Shown: positions 16,819-27,515, counted from the first letter of the stretch. The stretch: 64,000 nt of DNA from Sulfurovum sp. XGS-02 (GCF_023213175.1 NZ_CP093312.1:930001-994000); one strand, 5' to 3'. Notes: generated from the letters alone by a model not told the origin. Program-made: numbers and translations.

Positions 16819-17406
16819 TCATTTTGTACATGCTTCCAGATTTTCTGATACAAAGTCCCAATTCACAAGCTCCCACCATTTTTCTAGATAATCCGCTCTA
16901 GCATTTCTATAGTCTATATAGTAAGCATGTTCCCAGACATCACAGGTAAGTAAAGGTGTATGATCTAAAAGCAGTGGATTACCGGCATTGGAAAATGATT
17001 CTATGACTAAACTATCTGAGTCCTTTATACTCAGCCACACCCAACCAGAACCAAACAAACCTGCGGCCATTTCTAAAAATTTCTTTTTAAATTCTTCCAT
17101 AGAGGTAAAATCACGTTCAATTAAGGCTAAGAGCTCTTTAGAAGGAGAAGTTTCCTTCGTACTCATACCACTAAAATAAAAATTATGGTTATACACTTGT
17201 GCACCATTGTTAAAGATACCGCCATCTGCTTTTTTGACAATCTCTTCAAGTTTCATGTCCGCATACACCGTACCCTCTATCAGTGTATTCAGTTTATTTA
17301 CATATCCGGCGTGATGTTTACCATGATGGTATTGAAGTGTTTCTTTTGAAATATACGGCTCGAGTGCATTCTCATCAAACGGTAAGTCCATTAATGTGTG
17401 TGTCAT
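16819..17406 (-). CDS. sodB: Fe-type superoxide dismutase
   Basis: This 195-residue Fe/Mn SOD family enzyme has the metal-ligand segments LQYHHGKHHAGYVNKLN, VYNHNFYFSGM, and TCDVWEHAYYIDYRNARADYLEKWW. It dismutates superoxide to oxygen and peroxide in the cytoplasm. The length and the C-terminal WELVNWDFVSENL fit bacterial SodB. It lies upstream of the HiPIP-OFOR genes in the same orientation with a 59 bp gap, possibly co-transcribed, which would place oxygen defence with an oxygen-sensitive OFOR. Confidence 0.95.
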   Translation of the reverse strand: MTHTLMDLPFDENALEPYISKETLQYHHGKHHAGYVNKLNTLIEGTVYADMKLEEIVKKADGGIFNNGAQVYNHNFYFSGMSTKETSPSKELLALIERDFTSMEEFKKKFLEMAAGLFGSGWVWLSIKDSDSLVIESFSNAGNPLLLDHTPLLTCDVWEHAYYIDYRNARADYLEKWWELVNWDFVSENLEACTK

Positions 17407-17515
17407 TCTTGATCCTTTTTAATACTCATGTAGTATGTAGTTTTATACTCTTATAGTAGTCTAGAGTCTGTGCAGTCTGCGTGTAGTTATTATTTTGGTC
17501 TACAAAATAGACTTT

Positions 17516-19831
17516 TCAGAGTTTTTTATTCTTTAATCTTAAGGCATTCATGATCACAGATACCGAAGAGAAACTCATGGCAGCAGCAGCGATCATAGGA
17601 GAGAGTAAAATACCAAAGAAAGGATAAAGCACACCTGCTGCGACTGGCACACCTAAACTGTTGTAAATAAAGGCAAAAAAGAGATTTTGTCTTATATTCT
17701 TCATGGTAGCCCGGCTAAGATGAACTGCCTTGACAATACCTCTTAGATCACCCTTAACAAGCGTGATACCCGCACTCTCCATCGCAACATCGGTACCTGT
17801 TCCCATGGCGATACCGACATGGGACTGGGCCAGGGCAGGAGCATCATTGATCCCGTCTCCTGCCATGGCGACGATCTCATTTTTATCTTGAAGTGTTTTG
17901 ATGATGTCTGCTTTTCCTTCAGGAAGTACATCGGCATGCACTTCATCGATACCGAGCTTTCTAGCCACAGCATTGGCTGTGGTCAGGTTGTCTCCTGTCA
18001 TCATAACCACTTTCACGCCATCTTTGTGCAGTGCATCGATGGCATCCTTTGTAGTCTCTTTTATAGGATCTGCCACGGCAATGAGACCTGAAATCTTATC
18101 ATCTATGGCGACCAGTACCACGGTAGCACCGTCTCCTCCCAGGGATTCGGCCCTCTCTTTCAGACTGCTTGTATCGATTTTTAAAGATTCAAAGAGATGT
18201 ATGTTACCTATCACCATATTATGTCCATTGACAATCCCCTTGATTCCCTGACCGGTGATGGAGTCAAACGCTTTCACATCAAGTAATGGTATCTTTTGAT
18301 CCTCTACTTCTTCCATGATAGAGAGGGCGATAGGGTGCTCACTTGCATGTTCAAGAGAAGCACTCAGTTGAAGCAGATCATTTTCTTCTATCTCTCCGAC
18401 TGTTTCTATAGCAACAAGTTTAGGCTTACCCTCTGTTAATGTACCTGTCTTATCGACGATCAGTGTATTTACTTTTTCCATGATCTCCAACGCTTCGGCA
18501 TTTTTGATCAATACCCCGTTAGCAGCGCCTTTTCCTGTACCCACCATGATGGAAATAGGTGTTGCTAAACCCAGGGCGCAAGGACATGCTATGATCAGAA
18601 CGGACACAGCAGATACCAGTGCATATGCCAATCTGGGCTCCGGTCCGATAAAATACCATGTGATAAAAGTAAGGATAGATACAAAGACCACTGTCGGTAC
18701 AAAATAAAAGGAGACAAGGTCTGCGAGTTTCTGTATGGGTGCACGTGAACGTTGTGCTTTGGCAACCATATCGATGATCTGTGACAGCAGGGTATCTGCA
18801 CCGATCTTCTCTGCCTGCATGACAAGTGTACCGTTGCCATTGATCGTTGCACCGATCAGTTTCATACCTGATGCTTTATTGACAGCGATAGGTTCACCCG
18901 TTACCATGGACTCATCCACATGGCTAGCTCCTTCCAGAACAACTCCGTCTACAGGTATCTTTTCTCCGGGACGGATACGCAGTTTGTCTCCTACTTTGAC
19001 CTCTTCAGTAGAGACCGTTGTTTCAGATCCATCAGGATGAATAAGCGTTGCAGTGTTGGGTGCAAGACTGAGCAGCATTTTGATCGCTTCATTGGTTCTT
19101 GAGCGAGCCCGAAGCTCCAATACCTGTCCCATCAGTACTAGCGCAGTGATCACAGCTGCCGCTTCAAAATAGACATGTACTGTACCCTCATTCCCTAACA
19201 TTTGGGGTGGGAAAATAGTGGGAAAGAGCAGTGCCACTACACTGTAGGTCCATGCAACAGATACACCTAAAGCAATAAGCGTGAACATATTGGGGTTCCA
19301 ACTTTTTACAGACTGCCAAGCCCTGACATAAAACGGCCATCCTGCCCAAAGTACTACAGGGGTCGCCAAAGCAAACTCTATCCAGTACAGGGTTTTGGTT
19401 GATAGATTCTCCGGTAACATTGCAGGCAACATATCCGCTACCATCGCTAAGAGAAAAAGAGGAAGTGCCAAGAATGCAGAGAACCAAAAACGTTGTGTCA
19501 TCTCTTTGAGTTCAACATTCTCTTCCTCTTCAGCAGCCATGACAGGCTCCAATGACATACCGCATATAGGACAGCTTCCCGGTTGATCCTTGATGATCTC
19601 TGGATGCATGGGGCAGGTATATTGGGTAAATTTTAACTCTATATCACAACTGCCGTCAGGGCACTCTTCTGTTTTTAACAGTTCTTCCGAATCTATATAG
19701 GTATTTGGTGACATATCAAACTTATGTTTACAGTTTTCACTGCAAAAATAGTAGGTTTGATGATGAAACTGACTTTTAAATTCAGAATCTTCGGAAACTT
19801 CCATGCTGCATACTGGATCCTTGATCATCAT
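17516..19831 (-). CDS. copA: Copper-translocating P1B-type ATPase
   Basis: The 771-residue heavy-metal pump has no HMA domain. Its N-terminus instead has a YHS-like cysteine motif (DPVCSMEV ... [12 protein letters not shown], 5-39) and a second metal-binding element (YTCPMHPEI ... [10 protein letters not shown], about 71-95). Core motifs are present: [22 protein letters not shown] (CPC membrane metal site), DKTGTLTEG phosphorylation site, SEHPIA, and [11 protein letters not shown]. It uses ATP to export copper (CopA/CopB-like) from the cytoplasm. It is immediately downstream of a multicopper oxidase gene (24 bp gap), forming a copper-resistance operon. Confidence 0.92.
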   Translation of the reverse strand: MMIKDPVCSMEVSEDSEFKSQFHHQTYYFCSENCKHKFDMSPNTYIDSEELLKTEECPDGSCDIELKFTQYTCPMHPEIIKDQPGSCPICGMSLEPVMAAEEEENVELKEMTQRFWFSAFLALPLFLLAMVADMLPAMLPENLSTKTLYWIEFALATPVVLWAGWPFYVRAWQSVKSWNPNMFTLIALGVSVAWTYSVVALLFPTIFPPQMLGNEGTVHVYFEAAAVITALVLMGQVLELRARSRTNEAIKMLLSLAPNTATLIHPDGSETTVSTEEVKVGDKLRIRPGEKIPVDGVVLEGASHVDESMVTGEPIAVNKASGMKLIGATINGNGTLVMQAEKIGADTLLSQIIDMVAKAQRSRAPIQKLADLVSFYFVPTVVFVSILTFITWYFIGPEPRLAYALVSAVSVLIIACPCALGLATPISIMVGTGKGAANGVLIKNAEALEIMEKVNTLIVDKTGTLTEGKPKLVAIETVGEIEENDLLQLSASLEHASEHPIALSIMEEVEDQKIPLLDVKAFDSITGQGIKGIVNGHNMVIGNIHLFESLKIDTSSLKERAESLGGDGATVVLVAIDDKISGLIAVADPIKETTKDAIDALHKDGVKVVMMTGDNLTTANAVARKLGIDEVHADVLPEGKADIIKTLQDKNEIVAMAGDGINDAPALAQSHVGIAMGTGTDVAMESAGITLVKGDLRGIVKAVHLSRATMKNIRQNLFFAFIYNSLGVPVAAGVLYPFFGILLSPMIAAAAMSFSSVSVIMNALRLKNKKL

Positions 19832-19855
19832 AGACTCCTTTTATCATTATCGTTG

Positions 19856-21940
19856 CTAGAAAAACCACCGTATTCCTGCACCCCATTTTGTATCACTGTG
19901 ATAACGTGCACCTATACTGAATTGTTTATTAATACGGTAATCCAAAGTGGCAGACCATTCACTTTTGAGTTCGGTATCGTATTGGTATTCAAGTTCCAAG
20001 CCTGTGTTGTTGGTCAGCATCACCTCTTTGATGAACCAGAGCCGTGCATCTCCCTGACTGTCCACCCAGAACTTTGCATCGATGAGTCCGGGAAGTAGAT
20101 AGTTATACCCGATGATCGCACGCGTCTTATCGTTTTCTCTGTCTGCAATGCTCACACCACCGAACCAGGAACTGTAGCGGTCAATGAACCTATTATAGAC
20201 GAAGTAGGTGTCATACTCTGTATCATAATCACTCTCCCAGTAAGCGATCAAACTGTTCTTACCACTAGCCGCTGCGAGCAATCCTTCATTCATGCTGTTA
20301 AGTGCCAGCATATTACCCCAGAAATACCACTGGTCAAACTTTTCGAGAAACTTGTCGTAACTGGCTTGTTCTTCTGCAGTTTTTGGTGTACCGTAGCTGA
20401 CTACACGTGTCATACCGGACATCATATGGTACAGGATGTGGCAGTGGAAGAGCCAGTCTTTCTCATAATCAGCTGCAAACTCTATGACACTATTTCCCAA
20501 AGGTGCGATGTCTACTGTGTGCTTCAGCGGTGAACGACTTCCATTTTCGTTCACCACACGGAAAAAATGTCCATGCAGATGCAGAGGATGGTGCATCATG
20601 GTCTTATTCTCAAAGATAAAACGTACATTCTCTCCTTTTTTGATAGCTATTTTGTCTTCCTCACTCAATGTTTTACCGTTAAAACTCCAGATATAGCTGC
20701 GCATATCACCATTGAGTGTGAGATGTACCTCTCTCCATGGACGTTTTTTATCCAGTGTGGTATCTTCAAGTGCTTCAAGTTTGGCATAAGGTGTAGGCGG
20801 TCTTTGTGCTGATGACATATCCATATTTTTCATATTCATAGAAGCGCCGCACTTCATACCAGCTGTAGACTTTCCTCCGCTGCATTTCATTGTTTTACTG
20901 CCACCGATCCCTTTACCTTTAGGTTTCATGGAAGAACTGCACTTCATCGCATAATAGTTTGGTTTGGGTACCCCTTTGACGGCTATCTTTTTGCCGCTGC
21001 CTATATAGATCGAAGCTTTTCCTGAGCCATCCTGTGCTGTGGCTCTGAGTTCAAAGGAACCATCTTTGGGAACAGTGATGATGGCGTCATAGGTCTCAGC
21101 AACAGATATGAGAAGTTTATCTTGATCGAAAGGCTTCACATCTACACCATCCGCAGAGACAATACGCAAAGGACCATCTGCATACTGCAGATAAAAGTAG
21201 GTGGAGGCAGAACCATTGATGATCCGTAGGCGTATCTTCTCTCCGGCTTTTGCTTTGTATCTACTGTTCTGTTTACCGTTGATAAGAAAAGCATCATAGT
21301 AGACATCAGAGAGATCCATAGGCGGCATTTGATTTTTCCACTGTGTCAACATATTGCCCACTGCATTGTGTTCAATGGCACCCCAGAGTGACTGTACAGT
21401 ACCTTTTTTGATGGAATAGTATTCGCTGCCGCGTTTCAGTGTACGCATGACTTCCTGCGGATCTTCATTGGTCCAATCTGACAACACTAGGACCAGTTCT
21501 CTATCGACTTTATACCGTTTCTTTTTTGGTTGGATCATAATGGAACCATACACGCCTCTTTGCTCTTGAAGCCCAGTATGAGAATGGTACCAGTATGTAC
21601 CAGACTGTATCAGTGGAAAACGGAATGTATGTGAAGTATGAGCTTTTATAGGGGGTGTAGTGAGGTTTGGGACACCGTCTTGATCATTACGGCCAGGAAA
21701 AAGAAGACCATGCCAGTGAATGGAAGTGTCCACATCCATCTTATTGGTCACCTTTATGGTGACCCAATCGCCTTCTTCTGCTTTAATGGTAGGACCGGGA
21801 ATGCCTCCATTGATGGTCATGGCTTCAACTTTTTTTCCCGTAAAGTTCACAGTTTGATACTCTATGACAAGATCGTAGTATACATTTTTGGCTGCAAGCA
21901 GGGTACTCAATAGATAGAATAATAGCAGTATCTGTTTCAT
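19856..21940 (-). CDS. Multicopper oxidase (CopA/PcoA type) with a beta-strand-rich C-terminal extension
   Basis: A 694-residue periplasmic protein with a signal peptide (MKQILLLFYLLSTLLAA). Copper sites are visible: SIHWHG (75-78), TYWYHSHTG (116-123), HHPLHLHGHFF and the C-terminal LFHCHILYHMMSGM. A Met/Cys/Gly-rich stretch (about 335-380) precedes the third cupredoxin domain. After the oxidase, about 150 residues of alternating aromatic beta-strands end in GAGIRWFF, like CopB-type outer-membrane barrels with their terminal aromatic signal. It would oxidise Cu(I) to Cu(II) in the periplasm and may be anchored in or near the outer membrane. It is upstream of the copper ATPase. Confidence 0.88.
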   Translation of the reverse strand: MKQILLLFYLLSTLLAAKNVYYDLVIEYQTVNFTGKKVEAMTINGGIPGPTIKAEEGDWVTIKVTNKMDVDTSIHWHGLLFPGRNDQDGVPNLTTPPIKAHTSHTFRFPLIQSGTYWYHSHTGLQEQRGVYGSIMIQPKKKRYKVDRELVLVLSDWTNEDPQEVMRTLKRGSEYYSIKKGTVQSLWGAIEHNAVGNMLTQWKNQMPPMDLSDVYYDAFLINGKQNSRYKAKAGEKIRLRIINGSASTYFYLQYADGPLRIVSADGVDVKPFDQDKLLISVAETYDAIITVPKDGSFELRATAQDGSGKASIYIGSGKKIAVKGVPKPNYYAMKCSSSMKPKGKGIGGSKTMKCSGGKSTAGMKCGASMNMKNMDMSSAQRPPTPYAKLEALEDTTLDKKRPWREVHLTLNGDMRSYIWSFNGKTLSEEDKIAIKKGENVRFIFENKTMMHHPLHLHGHFFRVVNENGSRSPLKHTVDIAPLGNSVIEFAADYEKDWLFHCHILYHMMSGMTRVVSYGTPKTAEEQASYDKFLEKFDQWYFWGNMLALNSMNEGLLAAASGKNSLIAYWESDYDTEYDTYFVYNRFIDRYSSWFGGVSIADRENDKTRAIIGYNYLLPGLIDAKFWVDSQGDARLWFIKEVMLTNNTGLELEYQYDTELKSEWSATLDYRINKQFSIGARYHSDTKWGAGIRWFF

Positions 21941-22013
21941 TACATCACCTTCTCACGTTCCTAAACAGAATAATAAAAAAGTGTGCAATCAGCGTGCAGC
22001 TTAGAAGAGAAAA

Positions 22014-22481
22014 TCAATATTTAATAATATCATTTTGTGTTAAAATACCGCTTTCCTCAATTACTGCTCTATATCCACCGATATGCTTTAAGCCACGCAT
22101 CATATCCTTGTCAAGTAATCTTGAGAGGTAGCGACAGGGAGGGCAGGTACGTACGATACGGAACTTTGCCGTGCCGATGGTAAATATTTTGTCTTCAAGA
22201 AGTGAAGCATCAAAATTTTTGATGATAAGATTTCTTCTTAAATCCAGAAAGTCCAGATCGCTTTCTAATCGACTGTTACACTCTGCAAGCGATTCATAGG
22301 GGAGTATGCTGACCTCTCTGACATCCTGAGAGAGTTGGGGTTTGTTAAAGGTACCTTGTCCGTAGAAATAACGGTCACCCTCCAAACCTTTTCCTTTGAT
22401 AGCCTGTACACTATCTACATAATGCAAAGCCTCTTTGGCCTTTTCTCCTATGATAATGGCATGCAGGGTCATCTTTTGCAT
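22014..22481 (-). CDS. MOSC-domain protein
   Basis: This 155-residue protein matches the MOSC core of molybdenum-cofactor sulfurases and YiiM-like proteins: KGKGLEGDRYFYGQGTF at the start and RTCPPCRYLSRLLDKDMMRGLKHIGGYRAVIEESGIL at the end, with the conserved cysteine in CPPC. MOSC proteins carry or transfer sulfur to Mo-cofactor enzymes. It is 3 bp downstream of thiI, another sulfur-transfer gene, which suggests coupled roles. The start at 22481 may alternatively be the ATG 9 bp later. Confidence 0.85.
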   Translation of the reverse strand: MQKMTLHAIIIGEKAKEALHYVDSVQAIKGKGLEGDRYFYGQGTFNKPQLSQDVREVSILPYESLAECNSRLESDLDFLDLRRNLIIKNFDASLLEDKIFTIGTAKFRIVRTCPPCRYLSRLLDKDMMRGLKHIGGYRAVIEESGILTQNDIIKY

Positions 22482-22484
22482 AGA

Positions 22485-23981
22485 TTATTGGGGTCTGTAA
22501 ACCCTTACATTTTTAGCATCCTCTGCATCGCGCAGATACTGGGCATGCAGCTGGCTCATAATACCCTTGTCACAGTAGAGGAGATACTCCTTGTCCTGTG
22601 GGAGTTTCTTGAACTCTGTTTTAAGTTTATGGAATGGTATTTTAATACTTTTGCACGGTGTTTCGATGCACTCCTCTTCCGAACGTATATCTATCACCAC
22701 ATACTTCTCATTATTGAGGTCATGTATCACCTCTACAGGCGCTGCATTGGTCACATCATCGATGATCTCATCCACATAGATCTTCTGTGCATCTTCTACA
22801 GCTTTGTCCAACACAGAGTAGTCAAAGCGTGCTGCCTCTTTTTCCATACGTTTGTATGAACCGTGTGTGATCGGGTTTTTGGAGATGACACCGCAGTACT
22901 CCGGCATATTCTCGGCAAAACGGCGTGTGCCTATCTCACTGGCTATCTTGATGATCTCTGGTTTGTTCATTGTAGCTAGTGGACGTAAAATGAGTTTATT
23001 GGTCACCTGGTCTATGAGTGCCAGGTTACGCAGGGTCTGACTGGAAACCTGTGCCACGCTCTCACCCGTTAGCAGTGCATCTATTTCCAGTTCATTGGCC
23101 ACTTTTTCAGAGGCAAGGAGCATAAGACGCTTAAGGGTGACTCCCATGTAACTCTCATGTGTCGAACGGAATATCTCTTCGATGACCGCATCAAAAGGTA
23201 CAGAGATGAAAGAGACACGATGCGATGCACCAAACTTGTTCCAGAGATAAAGCGCCACCTGCTTGACACCTATCTCATGGGCGATCCCACCAAGATTGAA
23301 GAATATAAAATGGGTCTTTATACCCCTTTTCATCGTGAGATAAGAGGCAACGGTAGAGTCAAAACCGCCGGACATCAGAGAGAGTATATCTCCCTGTGTA
23401 CCCAAAGGAAAACCGCTGAGTCCCACATGTCTGATGGTAATGATATTGAGTTGCTTATTGATCAGTTCCAGGCGGATGGTCACTTCGGGATGATGCAGGT
23501 CTACACCTTTAGTTTCATTGTGTGCCAACATATAGCCGCCTACGGTCTGGGCAATTTGTGTAGAATTAAAAGGATGGGTCCCTGAACGTTTGACACGTAC
23601 CACAAAGGTCTTTCCTATAATCTCTTTGGCCATCATTTCATTCACTTTGACTTTGATCTGTTCAAGTGTTTCCATACCGTCAAACTGTAAGGCTTCAAGT
23701 ACCTGTTCTATACCCGGAGTATCAAGGAGCGTTTGACGTACTTCAGTGAGAAATTCTATAGGTGTAACTACTTCGAGTTTATCAGAAAACTTTTTTACCG
23801 TGATCTCAGCACTGTATCTGCCTAAAAGTTTTACAAGATTATTATAGAGCTGTCCTACCATTTGTCGTTTGGCAGAAGCACCTTTGACCATGATCTCAGG
23901 AAAAAGTTTTAAAATGAATTTTTGTGTTTTGACTGATGGAGTTTCCACTGTTGTGCACCCTTGTTTTTGTATGAGTGGCAT
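22485..23981 (-). CDS. thiI: tRNA 4-thiouridine synthase ThiI with rhodanese domain
   Basis: A 498-residue protein: N-terminal ferredoxin-like and THUMP domains (about 20-190), PP-loop ATPase signature LSLMSGGFDSTVASY, the redox cysteine region NMPEYCGVISKNP, and a C-terminal rhodanese domain whose active cysteine is in YLLYCDKGIMS. It thiolates U8 of tRNA and supplies sulfur for the thiazole of thiamine. With thiL at 60.6 kb it fits thiamine biosynthesis. An in-frame start further downstream is possible, as the first 15 residues are not conserved-looking. Confidence 0.93.
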   Translation of the reverse strand: MPLIQKQGCTTVETPSVKTQKFILKLFPEIMVKGASAKRQMVGQLYNNLVKLLGRYSAEITVKKFSDKLEVVTPIEFLTEVRQTLLDTPGIEQVLEALQFDGMETLEQIKVKVNEMMAKEIIGKTFVVRVKRSGTHPFNSTQIAQTVGGYMLAHNETKGVDLHHPEVTIRLELINKQLNIITIRHVGLSGFPLGTQGDILSLMSGGFDSTVASYLTMKRGIKTHFIFFNLGGIAHEIGVKQVALYLWNKFGASHRVSFISVPFDAVIEEIFRSTHESYMGVTLKRLMLLASEKVANELEIDALLTGESVAQVSSQTLRNLALIDQVTNKLILRPLATMNKPEIIKIASEIGTRRFAENMPEYCGVISKNPITHGSYKRMEKEAARFDYSVLDKAVEDAQKIYVDEIIDDVTNAAPVEVIHDLNNEKYVVIDIRSEEECIETPCKSIKIPFHKLKTEFKKLPQDKEYLLYCDKGIMSQLHAQYLRDAEDAKNVRVYRPQ

Positions 23982-24010
23982 TATAGCACAAGAGGACTAA
24001 ATGGCTATGA

Positions 24011-25663
24011 CTAATCTTCAAGAGGGAAGTGCAATGATACAGATCTTGATGCCTCCAGAAGAGCCTGCGTTGCAATGAAAACACTGCGGTTTGTATTGAG
24101 CAAAGAGACAACTTTTTTCTCATTGATACCTTTATGACTGATAGAAAGAGATGCCTCTTTCATAATACGTTTGTTTTCCTCTTCTGATTTAGAAAACTTT
24201 TCTAAACATTTTTCTATACTCCACACCTCTTCCATATAATTGATATAGATCATGATCGCATAGAGAAGGTTCCTACGAATAGCATCATAAATACTATGAA
24301 TGGTGCTACTACTGCTTTCTGAGAATTCGTTCATGTCATTTTTGATATCTTTAAGCATCTTTGCTGCATAGACGGATTCACGTACAGAGGCTAAAAGTGT
24401 TTCGAGACTTTTTCTCTCATCCTCCAGTAGATCTTGTTGGTTCAGAGCTGACACAAACTCCATGATCTTGATCTCTATCTCTTTGATCGTGTTATAGGCT
24501 ATTTTATGATTAAACTCTATTTGTTCCTGATTCAATTCTACGGCCTCTTTCAGACCTAGCTTTTTTACAAAAACATCATTGGGTTTTATATTTGCGACCA
24601 AAAGAGCATATTTCATTGTTTTTACAAACAGATTGTTTACTTCATCACGTAATGCGACCAGTGCAGTTTCAGAAAATTGGGGGTCGACCAAATGTATGTA
24701 TCGCGTTGGTTCCGGTTCAACATGTACAAAGAGTTGACTCAGCTGCTTGGCCATCAACGATATAAAAGGAAGAAGCAGCACAACACCAAGAATATTGAAT
24801 ATCGTGTGGAAGAGTGCCAATGCTATGACCGGATCATGCTTTAATCCTTGAAAACCCATCATAAACTGTGTCAAAGGTGCCAGTATCAAGAAAGCAGCTA
24901 CTGCGGTAATAAGATTGAATATAAAATGTGCCAGTGCAACACGTTTTTTATCGGGTATGCCACCCATAGCACCAAGCATGGCTGTCACGGTTGTTCCGAT
25001 GTTCGTACCTATTACCATTGCCGCGGATTGTTCAAAGCTCAAGATATGTACATAGAGTGCACTTAGTACAATAGCCGTAGCAGCAGAACTGGACTGGATC
25101 AGTGCCGTAAGGAAAAAACCGATACCGATAAATGCGATCAGAGGTAAATGTGATAATTTCTCAAGATCAATGAGACTGGTCAAAGACTCTATAGCACTTT
25201 TCATAAATTCAAGACCGAGAAACAGAAGACCAAATCCCACAAATACCTTTGCAACGATGGTGATCTTTTTATGATCAGGCGCAAATAGTAGCAGTAGACC
25301 TCCTGCACCTATCATAGGCAGAGCAAAAGCTTCGATCTTGACCTTAAAACCAAGAGTGGCAACGATCCACGATGTCAGGGTAGTACCGACATTAGCACCA
25401 AATATAATGCCAATACCCGAATATAATGTGATCAGAGAAGCACTTACAAAAGATAGTGTCATAAGTGTGACAACGGAAGAGCTTTGGAGCAGGGCAGTGG
25501 CAAGCGTTCCAGTCATGAGGGATTTGATCGTAGAAGAGGTTGAGTTCTTAACCCAGGTTTTAAAACGACGTCCGGCTGCTTCTTTTAGTGCAAGTTCCAT
25601 ATACAACATACCAAATAAAAACATTCCCAGACCAGAAAGTGCTTGTATAAATTGCGTAATCAT
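24011..25663 (-). CDS. Na+/phosphate symporter (NptA/PhoU-like)
   Basis: The 550-residue protein has repeated Na/Pi-cotransporter blocks with the diagnostic ALLQSSSVVTLMTLSFV and ALIQSSSAATAIVLSALY (QSSS motifs), about eight to ten membrane helices, and a C-terminal cytoplasmic PhoU-like helical domain from about residue 350. It imports phosphate using the sodium gradient. The start at 25663 (MITQFIQALSG) is favoured over an ATG 24 bp upstream because an AAGAG RBS sits between them. It is divergent from the SQR/hydrogenase operon. Confidence 0.85.
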   Translation of the reverse strand: MITQFIQALSGLGMFLFGMLYMELALKEAAGRRFKTWVKNSTSSTIKSLMTGTLATALLQSSSVVTLMTLSFVSASLITLYSGIGIIFGANVGTTLTSWIVATLGFKVKIEAFALPMIGAGGLLLLFAPDHKKITIVAKVFVGFGLLFLGLEFMKSAIESLTSLIDLEKLSHLPLIAFIGIGFFLTALIQSSSAATAIVLSALYVHILSFEQSAAMVIGTNIGTTVTAMLGAMGGIPDKKRVALAHFIFNLITAVAAFLILAPLTQFMMGFQGLKHDPVIALALFHTIFNILGVVLLLPFISLMAKQLSQLFVHVEPEPTRYIHLVDPQFSETALVALRDEVNNLFVKTMKYALLVANIKPNDVFVKKLGLKEAVELNQEQIEFNHKIAYNTIKEIEIKIMEFVSALNQQDLLEDERKSLETLLASVRESVYAAKMLKDIKNDMNEFSESSSSTIHSIYDAIRRNLLYAIMIYINYMEEVWSIEKCLEKFSKSEEENKRIMKEASLSISHKGINEKKVVSLLNTNRSVFIATQALLEASRSVSLHFPLED

Positions 25664-25687
25664 ATATTTAACTCTTTTTAAAAGCAT

Positions 25688-25987
25688 TATATCAACATTA
25701 TTGATATAAAGACAGTTCCAGTGTTGTTATATTGATATTTAAACATTATATAAAATAATTTTGTGCTGATTTATAAAATTTACATTTTTTCCGTCATAGT
25801 ATCTTATTACATCATAAGTCCCTATATATAGGTTATACACACCATTTAGAGTCAAAAAAACCACATCATAACAGATGATTTAAATAACTTTTTAACATAA
25901 TAATTATAATATTGAATGAATATTCAGTTATATTTAATAAAAAATAATTTATTATTGTCATAAGTTTATTATATTAAAAGGAACAAC
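25688..25987. other. AT-rich 300 bp divergent intergenic region
   Basis: It separates the Na/Pi transporter from the SQR-like/hydrogenase operon. It contains TATAAT at 25905-25910, the inverted repeat described at 25911-25928 and an AAAAGGAA RBS at the end. No ORF or RNA gene is seen in it. Confidence 0.6.
25911..25928. promoter_or_regulatory. Candidate operator O1 (TGAAT-N4-ATTCA) before the SQR/hyd operon
   Basis: The sequence ATTGAAT-GAAT-ATTCAGT has the same geometry as sites at 34343-34370, 34393-34410 and 38443-38460 (consensus AATGAAT-N4-ATTCATT), with one mismatch per arm. It directly abuts a TATAAT box, so binding would block transcription of the SQR-like and hydrogenase genes. Confidence 0.6.
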
Positions 25988-27457
25988 ATGAAAAAGCAAA
26001 AGATTGAGCACAGCAAACCGCTTATAGATCATCTGTATGGTGAAGAACAAAGTGGGATGAGTAGAAGAACGGCACTAAAAGTGATGGGTATTGGAGGTGC
26101 AGCCGGTGTTATGGGTATGGCTCCTTCTTCTATAGCAGCTGCGGAAGCAGAAGCCGGAGTCAAGAGCGACAAGAATGCAAAGATACTGGTTGTAGGTGCA
26201 GGAGCGGGGGGAATCATGGCCCTTGCAAGACTGCGTAGTGCATTACCGAATGCAGATATAACCATTATCGCACCAAATGAGAAGCATCTTTACCAGCCGG
26301 GACAGGTCTTTATAGGTGCAGGGCTTTATACCTTCGATGACATCGTTAAAGATAATAAAGATTTTATTGCAGATGATGTCAATTGGATCAAAGATGAAGT
26401 CGCTTCTTTTGACCCGGATAATAATATGGTAACTACAAGAGCAGGTGAGGAGGTCTCTTATGATTATATGGTGGTGGCAACAGGTATAGTCTACCATTAT
26501 GATTGGATCAAAGGTTTGACTGAAGATGATATCGGTAAAAACGGTATTGCTAGTGTCTATTTGAACAATCTTGAAAAAGGTACAGCAGATGGTGGTGAAA
26601 TCACATGGAAATGGTTTAACGAACTGAAAAAATCAGCTGCTTCAGGAAAAAGACCAACAGCGATCTATACAAATCCAAATACACCTATTAAATGTGGGGG
26701 AGCACCGCAAAAAATGCTCTATCTTAGTGCAGACCATTTGAAAAAAGATGGTTTGAGTGCAAATTATATTTATGCGAACAGTGGTTCGAAGCTATTTAGT
26801 ATACCTGAGATTGCAGATGCTTTACAGAAAGTACAAACAAGATATGACACGATCACTAACAAGTTCAGACATAATCTTGTTGCCATAGATGTAAAGAACA
26901 AAATGGCAACTTTTGAAGAGACCTATGAAATTAAAGGTGAGTACGATGAAGATCTAGGTGAATATGACATCTCTGAAGAGACCAGAATGGTTGATATGTC
27001 TTATGACTTTATTCATATCGTACCGCCAATGGGACCTCCTCAGGCTCTGGTTGATTCACCATTGGGTTGGCAAAAAGGTAGTGCGAAAGGCTGGCTGGAA
27101 GTAGACCAGGTCACGCTGCAGCACAGAAGATACAAAAATGTATTCGGTATGGGTGATGTCTGCGGTATACCTCTAGGTAAGACAGGAGGATCAGCAAGAC
27201 ATCATGGACCGATCGTTGTAGGTAACCTCGTTGCAGAACTGGAGGGCAAAAAACTTGAAGAAAAATTCGATGGATATACAGTGTGTCCGATGAAAGTATC
27301 CTATGGTGAGATTATTATGCCGGAATTTGGTTACAAGGGGCTCATACCAACGATACCGTTCCTGGATCCTGCAAAACCAAGATACTTCTGGTGGGCATTT
27401 GACCTTTATCAATTAAAACCGATGTACTGGTATCTGATGCTAAGAGGGTGGTTTTAG
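25988..27457 (+). CDS. Tat-exported sulfide:quinone oxidoreductase-like FAD flavoprotein
   Basis: This 489-residue protein has a Tat signal (MSRRTALKVMGIGG, residues 24-37) after an unusual 23-residue N-extension. An FAD-binding Rossmann motif follows (ILVVGAGAGGIMALARL), then NEKHLYQPGQVFIGAGL, which is typical of SQR. Candidate catalytic cysteines are in IKCGGAPQKM, and another lies in YTVCPMKVSYGEIIMPEF. The second FAD motif NVFGMGDVCGIPLGKTGGSARHHG is also present. It would oxidise sulfide to sulfur and pass electrons to quinone or cytochrome at the periplasmic membrane face. It lies 58 bp upstream of the hydrogenase genes and probably heads the operon. The exact SQR type is uncertain. 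Confidence 0.85.
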   Translation: MKKQKIEHSKPLIDHLYGEEQSGMSRRTALKVMGIGGAAGVMGMAPSSIAAAEAEAGVKSDKNAKILVVGAGAGGIMALARLRSALPNADITIIAPNEKHLYQPGQVFIGAGLYTFDDIVKDNKDFIADDVNWIKDEVASFDPDNNMVTTRAGEEVSYDYMVVATGIVYHYDWIKGLTEDDIGKNGIASVYLNNLEKGTADGGEITWKWFNELKKSAASGKRPTAIYTNPNTPIKCGGAPQKMLYLSADHLKKDGLSANYIYANSGSKLFSIPEIADALQKVQTRYDTITNKFRHNLVAIDVKNKMATFEETYEIKGEYDEDLGEYDISEETRMVDMSYDFIHIVPPMGPPQALVDSPLGWQKGSAKGWLEVDQVTLQHRRYKNVFGMGDVCGIPLGKTGGSARHHGPIVVGNLVAELEGKKLEEKFDGYTVCPMKVSYGEIIMPEFGYKGLIPTIPFLDPAKPRYFWWAFDLYQLKPMYWYLMLRGWF

Positions 27458-27515
27458 GCCATAACATAATTAATGTATAATACTTAATAATAATAACTAA
27501 TAAAAGGAGTTAAAT

